Shown here: positions 1-6,109 of the stretch, piece by piece
How positions within the stretch are numbered: position 1 is the stretch's first letter
Layout of the letters: each line of letters starts with the position of its first letter
Origin: JBKEHD01 sp046710445
GTDB lineage: Bacteria; Pseudomonadota; Alphaproteobacteria; Rickettsiales; Midichloriaceae
Length of the DNA: 6,811 nt
Direction: 5' to 3'
NCBI GenBank assembly: GCA_046710445.1
Contig: JBKEHD010000039.1
Location: 1 to 6,811 of the forward strand
Notes under the pieces: generated by a model
Database searches by the model: none
What the model saw: only the letters and a program-made list of their open reading frames with translations
What the model was told of the DNA's origin: nothing
Position numbers and translations under genes: made by a program

Positions 1-57
1 ATCCACTAATTTACTTGTTGTTGCTTCTGTATTATTTTTTGTTACTTTTTGTGCCAT
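1..57 (-). CDS. N-terminal fragment of an unidentified protein, leaves the window at the left edge
   Basis: Read on the minus strand from an ATG at 57-55, the 19 codons to the window edge are all open and give MAQKVTKNNTEATTSKLVD, a hydrophilic start typical of a cytosolic protein. The codons end almost entirely in A or T, like the other genes here. An AAAGG Shine-Dalgarno site lies 8 bases upstream, the best ribosome binding site in the window, and a possible promoter lies behind it. The plus-strand readings of the same bases give only a leucine/phenylalanine-rich string, as expected for the complement of such codons. The gene is head to head with the ABC-2 permease, and their 5' regions compete for the same DNA. 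I do not recognise the protein; 19 residues are too few for a functional call. Confidence 0.6.
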   Translation of the reverse strand, partial: MAQKVTKNNTEATTSKLVD

Positions 58-65
58 ATATGTTA

Positions 66-70
66 CCTTT
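66..70 (-). promoter_or_regulatory. Shine-Dalgarno site AAAGG of the left-edge minus-strand gene
   Basis: On the minus strand AAAGG is followed by an 8-base spacer and then the ATG at 57-55. The sequence and spacing are good for an AT-rich genome where several neighbouring genes show no recognisable site. It is the main support for calling the 57-1 reading frame a gene. Confidence 0.55.
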
Positions 71-838
71 ATAAGTTACTTTTATTTTATCTTTTTTAGT
101 AACTTACACAAAGTATATTACACCCTCCGTATTTGGCCTCAGACTATCATTCCGCCAATTATCACCACAAGCTTGTACTTTATCATTTTTGGTGAAATTT
201 TATTTAAAGACAAAATAGTATATATTTCAGGAAATGAAATACCTTATACAGAATATCTAATATCTGGTCTTATTATGATGTCCATAATAACCAATTCCTT
301 TGACAGTACTGTATCCTCTTTTTTCGGATGTAAATTTCAAAAAAATATAGAAGAACTAATAGTCTCCCCCACACCTGTTTCCATTATAATTTTAGGCTTT
401 AGTTTGGGAGGAATACTTAGGGGTCTAATAAATGGTTTTATGATTTATATTGTAGCAAATTTTTTTCATAATATTGAAATAAGTTCCATATATTGGAGCA
501 TTATTATAAGTATACTGATTAGTAATATTTTTTCTATGGCAGGAATACTCAATGCGATTTTTGCTAAGCATTTCGATGATATTTCGTGGTTCCCATTATT
601 TATTTTAACTCCAATGGTGTACTTAGGTGGTGTATTTTTTTCACTTGAAATGCTTTCTGGTATTTGGAAAACTATTATATTATTAAATCCTATATACCAT
701 TTCGTGACAATTTTTAGGTATTATCTATTGGGAATTGGAAATAGTAATTGGATTGCCGTTGCTAATATAGCTGTACTGAACGTAATTTTATTTTCACTAA
801 ACGTATATTATTTCAAAAAAAAGATGATCGACAAATAA
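71..838 (+). CDS. ABC-2 type transporter permease (YadH-like); true start not determined
   Basis: This is an integral membrane subunit of an ABC exporter of the ABC-2 permease family and would work with a separate ATPase. Substrate is unknown. The family-typical N-terminal stretch RIWPQTIIPPIITTSLYF is encoded at 128-181, upstream of the first in-frame standard start (TTG at 173), so the real protein begins earlier. Later family-like segments are NSFDSTVSSFFGCKF, then EELIVSPTPVSIIILGF, TPMVYLGGVFFSLEML and LNPIYHFVTIFRYYLLG. Hydrophobic segments are spread along the protein, and it ends in a basic tail. The frame is open to the left edge but contains no ATG, GTG or TTG before 173. The start given here (an ATA) is only where the usual family length of about 255 residues would place it. 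An ATG at 60 is one base out of frame. No ATPase gene adjoins on the visible side. The gene may have lost its start or may use a non-standard codon. Confidence 0.8.
   Translation: MSYFYFIFFSNLHKVYYTLRIWPQTIIPPIITTSLYFIIFGEILFKDKIVYISGNEIPYTEYLISGLIMMSIITNSFDSTVSSFFGCKFQKNIEELIVSPTPVSIIILGFSLGGILRGLINGFMIYIVANFFHNIEISSIYWSIIISILISNIFSMAGILNAIFAKHFDDISWFPLFILTPMVYLGGVFFSLEMLSGIWKTIILLNPIYHFVTIFRYYLLGIGNSNWIAVANIAVLNVILFSLNVYYFKKKMIDK
84..111 (-). promoter_or_regulatory. possible sigma-70 type promoter for the left-edge minus-strand gene
   Basis: On the minus strand TTGTGT (111-106, 4 of 6 to TTGACA) is followed by a 16-base spacer and TAAAAT (89-84, 5 of 6 to TATAAT). Transcription would begin around 77, giving a leader of about 20 bases that includes the AAAGG site. 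Hexamers like these arise easily in AT-rich DNA. The site lies inside the region encoding the conserved N-terminus of the plus-strand permease. Confidence 0.3.
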
Positions 839-858
839 ATATACTTTGAATATTTTTT
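837..858 (+). terminator. weak AT-only hairpin with T run after the permease
   Basis: AAATAT (837-842) can pair with ATATTT (850-855) around a 7-base loop, followed by further T residues to 858. It overlaps the permease stop codon and sits in the 32-base gap before the convergent gene at 871. The stem has no G-C pair, so it is a weak terminator candidate at best. Confidence 0.2.
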
Positions 859-870
859 GTTATGAGATTT

Positions 871-1368
871 TCAATTTGCAAAATCAAACACATCTTTTTT
901 CTTCTTTATAGCCGCCTTCTTAGGAAGCTTCTTATTAACTGAATTCTCTTTTGGTTTAACATTCTTTTTTACATTGGGATTAACGGAAACATCATCCTTT
1001 ATACCTTTGATATCCTTTACAATATCAAAGATTTGCTGATGTGAAAAATCCTCTATAACCTTCTTTGATTCTTTCTTTTTTTTCGTAGTAGTAGAATTTT
1101 TTTTAAGAGAATCATAAACTATTTTATCTTGATTTGAAAAAATCAATCCATCATTTTTATCATTTTTTGCTTTGATACATATTTTCTCATTACTTATAAG
1201 AGGTATAGCATCTATATTTACAGGTTCCGTAGCATACTTGTATGATTTATACAAAACGTATATAAAAATACAAATACTGATTAGAACTATAAAAATCTTA
1301 ATCCCAATTTTATGAGAAAAAAAACTTTTTGTTGATTTTTTTTTCGCTACTTTCTTTTTACTAAACAT
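871..1368 (-). CDS. small lysine-rich single-pass membrane protein, SPOR-protein-like front half without a SPOR domain
   Basis: The 165-residue protein has a basic N-terminus (about residues 1-20), one transmembrane helix (about 21-40) and a hydrophilic remainder predicted to be periplasmic, very rich in lysine (KKKK runs near 96-99 and 155-158). Residues 55-88 contain IPLISNEKICIKA and then SNQDKIVYDSL. From memory this resembles the linker after the membrane helix in alphaproteobacterial SPOR-domain proteins, where a 'PLI-x-A' segment precedes an 'NQDK-x-VY' segment. Those proteins normally end in a peptidoglycan-binding SPOR domain of about 70-80 residues, which is absent: this one ends in KKKKDVFDFAN. 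It starts 5 bases after the symporter stop with no clear Shine-Dalgarno site, so translational coupling is likely. A role in envelope or division biology is inferred only from the resemblance; otherwise it is a hypothetical membrane protein. Confidence 0.75.
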   Translation of the reverse strand: MFSKKKVAKKKSTKSFFSHKIGIKIFIVLISICIFIYVLYKSYKYATEPVNIDAIPLISNEKICIKAKNDKNDGLIFSNQDKIVYDSLKKNSTTTKKKKESKKVIEDFSHQQIFDIVKDIKGIKDDVSVNPNVKKNVKPKENSVNKKLPKKAAIKKKKDVFDFAN

Positions 1369-1373
1369 ACAGC

Positions 1374-2717
1374 TTATAAAAATTTAATAAATTTCCTTAA
1401 TTTAAATACACCCAACATATTAATCACCATCAAAAATCCACCAGAAACACTCATTATTAATATAACCTGCTCTTGCTCATAAAATGAAAAGAAAATAAAA
1501 GCAAAAATAGCAAAAATAATATATATAAATTTCCCATAAGTTGGACTCAAGTATTTAGCACATTTTTGACCCACCACCAAATATCCAGTAATAGTAGTAA
1601 ATCCCGCCATAATAAAAAGTATTGCCATGAAATACTCAACATTTGGTATATACATTTTTAAAGCAGAAATAACATACTCAGAAGGCTGCAATCCTTTCAT
1701 TTGCCAAATTCCTGTAACTAATAATATTAATATACTGATTGTACATATTACCGTATCAGTAAATAAGGCGAAAATTGCCATTCTTGCTTGCTTTTCTGGA
1801 TATTGAGTTTGTGTCTCACTCTGTATTATAGAATCATACCCTATACCAATATCCCCTGAATAAACCGCCCTAGAAATACCATAATGAGCTGCAACAAGAA
1901 TACCTCCAGATAATAACCCAACAGATTGAGATTTAATATTTAAAAAGGAAAATAATATTAATTGAAATACAGATGGCAAAGTATCTATATGATCAAATAT
2001 TATCCATAACCCCATGACTACATAAATAATCATAAAAGGTGGCATTATTACTGTACAAATATTGGCCAATCTATTAACACCCTTAACAGCAGTAATTAAA
2101 ATAAAAAAGAGTAAAATGCCTATCACATAATATCTATTTATATTAAAAGTACTGGAGATAGTATCCGTTAAAATTAAAAATTGTGAAACTTCAGCTCCAT
2201 ATATACAAAGGAATATACACATTATTACTGACAAAAATTTAGTATTAAATGCTTCCTTAAGATAATACATAGGACCACCATCAAATCCTTTTTGATTATT
2301 TTGGACACGATATTTGATCCCCAAGTATACTTCAGAATATTTCACTAACATCCCAAAAATAGAAGCAATCCATAACCAAATTAAACTCCCAGGTCCACCT
2401 ATAGTAACAGTACTGACAACAGTAACTATATTACCAAGACCTACCATGCCACCTACTGATGCAAAATATAATTTCATAGGGTGAGTTCCCTTTTTATCTT
2501 TCTCCGCACATTCCAGAAGATCTTTTATATGAGTTCTTAGCTTAAATAAAACGCGGAATTGGAAGAATTTAGAATAAATTGTGAGATATATTCCCATAAA
2601 CAATATTATGGCAATACCAATGTAATCCCATAAAACAGTATCTAACCAACTTATTATATTCCAAAAATTTATATCTTTAAAATAGCTTAAAATTTTATCA
2701 AACACATCGTATAACAC
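1374..2717 (-). CDS. sodium:alanine symporter family (AGCS) amino-acid carrier
   Basis: This is an inner-membrane secondary transporter of the alanine/glycine:cation symporter family, expected to import a small amino acid with Na+ or H+. At 447 residues it has normal family length and about ten or eleven hydrophobic helices. Diagnostic segments are SVGGMVGLGNIVTVV (88-101), the family signature GGPGSLIWLWIASIFG (107-122), FDGGPMYYL (145-153), GGILVAAHYGISRAVYSGDI (271-290) and FTDTVICT (319-326). Where typical members have a segment like FSNEAGMGSAP, this one has YSGDIGIGYDSI (286-297), so it belongs to a diverged branch and its exact substrate cannot be inferred. The start is GTG: an in-frame TAG lies just upstream and an AGGTG site sits 7 bases before it. 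It lies between htrA and a small membrane protein on the same strand, and the 5-base gap to the latter implies one transcript for those two. Confidence 0.92.
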   Translation of the reverse strand: MLYDVFDKILSYFKDINFWNIISWLDTVLWDYIGIAIILFMGIYLTIYSKFFQFRVLFKLRTHIKDLLECAEKDKKGTHPMKLYFASVGGMVGLGNIVTVVSTVTIGGPGSLIWLWIASIFGMLVKYSEVYLGIKYRVQNNQKGFDGGPMYYLKEAFNTKFLSVIMCIFLCIYGAEVSQFLILTDTISSTFNINRYYVIGILLFFILITAVKGVNRLANICTVIMPPFMIIYVVMGLWIIFDHIDTLPSVFQLILFSFLNIKSQSVGLLSGGILVAAHYGISRAVYSGDIGIGYDSIIQSETQTQYPEKQARMAIFALFTDTVICTISILILLVTGIWQMKGLQPSEYVISALKMYIPNVEYFMAILFIMAGFTTITGYLVVGQKCAKYLSPTYGKFIYIIFAIFAFIFFSFYEQEQVILIMSVSGGFLMVINMLGVFKLRKFIKFL

Positions 2718-2724
2718 AAACTAA

Positions 2725-2729
2725 CACCT
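2725..2729 (-). promoter_or_regulatory. Shine-Dalgarno site AGGTG that fixes the GTG start of the symporter
   Basis: On the minus strand AGGTG is followed by 7 bases and then GTG at 2717-2715. There is no in-frame ATG nearby, and the frame is closed by TAG two codons upstream, so this site decides the start. Confidence 0.55.
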
Positions 2730-2741
2730 AAATATCATTTA

Positions 2742-2753
2742 CTAAAATTTTAG
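2742..2753. other. 12-base perfect palindrome in the symporter leader region
   Basis: CTAAAATTTTAG is its own reverse complement. It lies directly downstream of a possible -10 box and just upstream of the AGGTG site of the symporter, where an operator could sit. It may also be chance in very AT-rich DNA. Confidence 0.25.
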
Positions 2754-2755
2754 AA

Positions 2756-2784
2756 ACTATAACACATTATTATCTATTAACTAA
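2756..2784 (-). promoter_or_regulatory. possible weak promoter for the symporter and the following gene
   Basis: The 135 bases between htrA and the symporter (2718-2852) hold no gene. On the minus strand TATAGT (2761-2756) is a 5-of-6 -10 box, with only a poor -35 (TTAGTT, 2784-2779) at 17 bases. The transcript would start within the CTAAAATTTTAG palindrome. No convincing terminator follows htrA, so read-through from htrA is an alternative. Confidence 0.25.
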
Positions 2785-2852
2785 ATATTTTAATAAATTA
2801 CCAAAAGCATCGGATAATGGAAACCTACACATCACTAAATAGCAGAATAATA

Positions 2853-4292
2853 TTATATATCTATTTCTATATATCTATTTCCCAATTTATTAGATGAGAC
2901 CAATAATACTACAGTAGTAAGTTTATTATTATTAGCAACTTTTGCATCAACCAATAAATTTTTAAATTGTTTTGTAGAACTAATATTTACATCGCCTATT
3001 GTTAATATAACATCTCCTTCCTGTATTCCTTTCCTATATGCATCAGATTTACTATCAATTTTCACCACCAATACTCCTCCATTAGAAGCTTGCTCAATAT
3101 TATAATGATCTCGAACACTTTGAGTAATATCTATAACCGTAATTCCAGCATACACAACAGCATTTACATTTTTTTCTTTTTCTTGTAAATCCTCCATACT
3201 TCTATCCAGCTCAATATAAATCACAACATTCACTACTTTATTTTTTCTGAGTAACTCAACATTTATTGGCTTTCCTATATCAGAATTAGCAACTATACTT
3301 GGAAATTTATTGGCATTATATACTACTTCTCCATTAAATTTCACTATTACATCACCCATCTTCATGCCGGCTTTATCAGCAGGAGCTCCTTTTTTGACCT
3401 CAGCAATTATCACTCCATGTGGACTATGTAAATTTAAGGCTTTTCTCATACTATCTGTTATAGGTTGAAATGTTATACCAATCCATCCTCTTTGAATTTT
3501 TCCATCCTTCATTAATTTTTCAGTAATTGTTTTTGCAATATTTGAAGGAATAGCAAAGCCAACACCTACATTCCCTCCACTAGGGGAGACTATAGCAGTA
3601 TTTACACCAACTACTTTACCTTCCATATTAAACATAGGACCACCTGAATTCCCTCTATTTATAGAAGCATCTGTTTGAATGAACTCTTCAGGAAATTGCC
3701 TATTCAAATATCTACCTTTAGCTGAAATAATACCACGAGTCACCGTCCCTCCAAAGCCAAAAGCATTTCCTATTGCTATAACATCTTCTCCTACCCTTAA
3801 AGATTTAGAATCACCAAACTCAACATAAGGCAATGTTTTTTTTACATCTATTTTTAATAATGCCAAATCTGTCTTTTTATCTTTACCAACAAGTTTAGCT
3901 TCATATTTTTTTTCATCATTACCTATAGTAACTGTTATTTCTTCTGCATTATCTATAACATGATTATTAGTCACTATATGCCCCTTGTCATCAATCAAAA
4001 AACCAGAACCTAAAGAAAGAACCTTAGAAGGCTTATTATTTTGGGAAGATTTATTAAATTCTTCAAAAAATCTAAATAATTCTTCTGGTACCTCAGGAAA
4101 TTCACCATTTTTTGCTTCTCCATTCAAGATCTGCGTAGTTGAGATATTAACAACAGCAGGACTAAGCTTTTCTATGATATCAGGAAGACTTACGTTATGT
4201 TTTTCACATGCATATATATCTCCCATATATAAGAAGCACATCACTGAACATATTATACCTAATTTACTAAACATCTTTGAGATTAAAACCAT
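2853..4292 (-). CDS. htrA: periplasmic serine protease/chaperone of the HtrA/DegP family
   Basis: HtrA/DegP proteins degrade or hold misfolded envelope proteins in the periplasm. The 479 residues match the family's usual length. A hydrophobic signal peptide spans about residues 1-28 (cleavage likely near DIYA/C). A trypsin-like domain follows, with the full triad: His111 in TNNHVID, Asp142 in TDLALLK and Ser216 in GNSGGP. Two PDZ domains follow: about 270-360, opening with GWIGITFQPI and containing GAPADKAGMKMGDVIVKFNG, and about 380-475, containing YRKGIQEGDVILTIGD. The ATG at 4292 has no clear Shine-Dalgarno site. An ATG six codons in (4274) also leaves a good signal peptide, so the exact start is uncertain. 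It is divergent from the ABC exporter across an 80-base promoter region and lies upstream of the symporter on the same strand. In host-associated bacteria HtrA is often important under stress; nothing here shows heat-shock control. Confidence 0.96.
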   Translation of the reverse strand: MVLISKMFSKLGIICSVMCFLYMGDIYACEKHNVSLPDIIEKLSPAVVNISTTQILNGEAKNGEFPEVPEELFRFFEEFNKSSQNNKPSKVLSLGSGFLIDDKGHIVTNNHVIDNAEEITVTIGNDEKKYEAKLVGKDKKTDLALLKIDVKKTLPYVEFGDSKSLRVGEDVIAIGNAFGFGGTVTRGIISAKGRYLNRQFPEEFIQTDASINRGNSGGPMFNMEGKVVGVNTAIVSPSGGNVGVGFAIPSNIAKTITEKLMKDGKIQRGWIGITFQPITDSMRKALNLHSPHGVIIAEVKKGAPADKAGMKMGDVIVKFNGEVVYNANKFPSIVANSDIGKPINVELLRKNKVVNVVIYIELDRSMEDLQEKEKNVNAVVYAGITVIDITQSVRDHYNIEQASNGGVLVVKIDSKSDAYRKGIQEGDVILTIGDVNISSTKQFKNLLVDAKVANNNKLTTVVLLVSSNKLGNRYIEIDI

Positions 4293-4314
4293 GCGCTAAT
4301 TACAAATATAAAGA

Positions 4315-4343
4315 TTTTCTTTTTATTGTCTGTATACTATATT
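4315..4343 (+). promoter_or_regulatory. candidate promoter for the ABC exporter
   Basis: TTTTCT (4315-4320, 3 of 6 to TTGACA), a 17-base spacer and TATATT (4338-4343, 5 of 6 to TATAAT) lie about 30 bases before the chosen ATG. An overlapping TATACT (4333-4338) is an alternative -10. The region must hold promoters for two divergent genes, which supports some promoter here more than this exact pair. Confidence 0.35.
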
Positions 4344-4362
4344 TTATCATCTTAAAAATCAA
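4336..4362 (-). promoter_or_regulatory. candidate promoter for htrA
   Basis: On the minus strand TTGATT (4362-4357, 4 of 6) precedes TATAGT (4341-4336, 5 of 6) with a short 15-base spacer. This gives an htrA leader of about 35-40 bases. The -10 boxes proposed for the two directions overlap around the palindrome GTATAC (4332-4337), so the two promoters could interfere with each other. Confidence 0.3.
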
Positions 4363-4372
4363 ACTATTCCAA

Positions 4373-6109
4373 ATGCAATTCTTAAAGAATTTTAAATTTT
4401 TAAAACCATATATCAAAGACCAGAAAAAAAACATTCTCATAATGCTATTAGCATTAACAATATCATCTTCATCTATTTTAGCATTTGGAAAATACATACA
4501 TTACGCAATAGATAACATTTCTATACATTCTGCTAAATCAGATTTTTTATATTATTTTATTGTTCAAAATTCACTTATATTGATATTAGCTATTGGAACT
4601 GCATTAAGATATTATTTCACATCTTCAATAGGAGAAAAAATTGTACTTGGAATAAAAAAGGATTTGTTTTCTCATTTAATGAAATTTTCTCCCTCGTATT
4701 TCGAATCAAAGAAAATAGGAGAAGTTATATCACTCATTCAAAATGATACAATGGTTATTCAAAATTTCATGGGGAGCAATTTATCTGTTGCACTTAGAAA
4801 TATAATAATGTTTTGTGGAAGTGCGACAATGCTTTTAATGAGCAGTCAAAAATTAACATTATTAATAATATTGCTTATTCCTTTAGTTATAATACCGATT
4901 ATTATTTTAGGAAAAAAACTTAAATCTATTTCAAGACAAATACAAGATCAACAATGTAACTTAACATCCATATGCGAAGAATCCATTAGCACCATAAAAA
5001 TTTTACAATCATATTGCAAAGAAAATTTGCAAATTAATACTTATTCTAAAAACTTAACATATACAAAAAATTTAGAAATGAAGTTTGCAAAAATAAAAGG
5101 ATTATTGATATTCATCATTATATTCTTAATATTTTTTGGAATTGGTATGATACTTTGGTATGGGGGGTATGAAGTAATGAATGGAAAAATGAGTGTTGGG
5201 GAATTATCTTCTTTTGTTTTTTTATCTATTATTTGTGCAGGAGCTATAAGCAGTCTCTCAGAAACACTCAGCCACACTATAAAAACATCTACCGCATGCG
5301 AAAAAGCTGCTTCTTTTTTAAATTTAAAATCTGATATAATTGAAACCACAAATGCCCATAGTATAAAAAATGTAAATTTAGAAACAATAGAATTTAAAAA
5401 TATAAATTTCTCCTACCCAGCAAAAAAAGACGAGCATGTATTGAACAATATCAACCTGGTATTTAACAAAGGTGAAAAAATTGCAATAGTCGGTAAATCA
5501 GGAGCTGGCAAATCAACTTTTTTTCAATTACTTATGAGATTTTATGAACCTCAAAATGGAGAAATATCATTCAACAATATTGGTATAAAGGAAATAAAGA
5601 TCAATGAATTAAGATCTAAATTTGCGTACATACCTCAAGAACCAGTAATATTCTCAAGCACGATATATGATAATATATTAATCGGAAATCCTAAAGCAAG
5701 TTATGAAGAAATACTCGAAATATCAAAGCTATGTGCGGTTGATGAATTCGCACAAAAACTTGATGATAAACACAACACTTTCATTGGAGAAAAGGGCGTT
5801 AGACTCTCTAGCGGACAGAAACAAAGAATATGCATCGCAAGAGCTATTTTATCTGATGCTGATGTATTTCTTTTTGATGAAGCAACATCATATCTTGATT
5901 ATAAAAATGAACTGATGATCAAAAATAACTTAAAAGAAATATTAAAAGATAAATTAACAATCACAATCGCTCATAGGCTTTCAACCATCACTGATTCAGA
6001 TAAAATAATCATCGTCAATGATGGTATTATAGTTGAAAGCGGTACACATGAAAGTTTAATATCCAATAATGATGTATATTCAAAATTATTTTCCGCTGGA
6101 ATTAAATAA
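4373..6109 (+). CDS. ABC exporter half-transporter (MsbA-related, fused membrane and ATPase domains)
   Basis: This is a 578-residue half-transporter that should dimerise in the inner membrane and export a lipid or hydrophobic compound. The membrane domain has six helices (about 21-39, 59-81, 140-158, 160-180, 242-264, 275-298). The long loop with RQIQDQQCNLTSICEES resembles the MsbA-related alphaproteobacterial exporters. The ATPase domain (about 338-573) has the A-loop FSYP (Tyr348), Walker A GKSGAGKST (374-382), Q-loop YIPQEP (Gln422), signature LSSGQKQR (478-485), Walker B VFLFDE (Glu503), D-loop SYLD and H-loop AHRLST (His534). All catalytic residues are present; the signature is LSSGQ rather than LSGGQ. 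I chose the ATG at 4373, which gives MQFLKNFKFLKPYIK and normal family length. The frame is open back to a TTG at 4277, but that would overlap the htrA start and the promoter region. No clear Shine-Dalgarno site precedes 4373. The substrate is not shown by the sequence; it need not be lipid A. Confidence 0.93.
   Translation: MQFLKNFKFLKPYIKDQKKNILIMLLALTISSSSILAFGKYIHYAIDNISIHSAKSDFLYYFIVQNSLILILAIGTALRYYFTSSIGEKIVLGIKKDLFSHLMKFSPSYFESKKIGEVISLIQNDTMVIQNFMGSNLSVALRNIIMFCGSATMLLMSSQKLTLLIILLIPLVIIPIIILGKKLKSISRQIQDQQCNLTSICEESISTIKILQSYCKENLQINTYSKNLTYTKNLEMKFAKIKGLLIFIIIFLIFFGIGMILWYGGYEVMNGKMSVGELSSFVFLSIICAGAISSLSETLSHTIKTSTACEKAASFLNLKSDIIETTNAHSIKNVNLETIEFKNINFSYPAKKDEHVLNNINLVFNKGEKIAIVGKSGAGKSTFFQLLMRFYEPQNGEISFNNIGIKEIKINELRSKFAYIPQEPVIFSSTIYDNILIGNPKASYEEILEISKLCAVDEFAQKLDDKHNTFIGEKGVRLSSGQKQRICIARAILSDADVFLFDEATSYLDYKNELMIKNNLKEILKDKLTITIAHRLSTITDSDKIIIVNDGIIVESGTHESLISNNDVYSKLFSAGIK

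Noticed and set aside
173..838. TTG at 173 as the true permease start
   Set aside because: It would remove the conserved RIWPQTIIPP segment encoded just upstream and leave the protein about 35 residues short of the family length.
3985..4299. 104-residue plus-strand open frame inside htrA
   Set aside because: It is antisense to the HtrA signal peptide and the protease domain up to the His motif, has no recognisable domain, and is explained as a shadow of a well-conserved gene.
4277..4372. N-terminal extension of the ABC exporter by 32 residues from a TTG
   Set aside because: It would overlap the start of htrA on the other strand and translate the divergent promoter region. The ATG at 4373 gives the usual family length and a natural start.
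4300..4497. 65-residue minus-strand open frame before htrA
   Set aside because: It runs antisense to the exporter N-terminus and through the promoter region; composition is only the complement of AT-rich DNA.
5041..5349. 102-residue minus-strand open frame inside the exporter
   Set aside because: It lies wholly antisense to exporter membrane helices 5-6 and has no family features.
5703..5915. 70-residue plus-strand frame inside the exporter ATPase domain
   Set aside because: It is a +1-type shadow over the signature and Walker B coding region, which are intact in the main frame.
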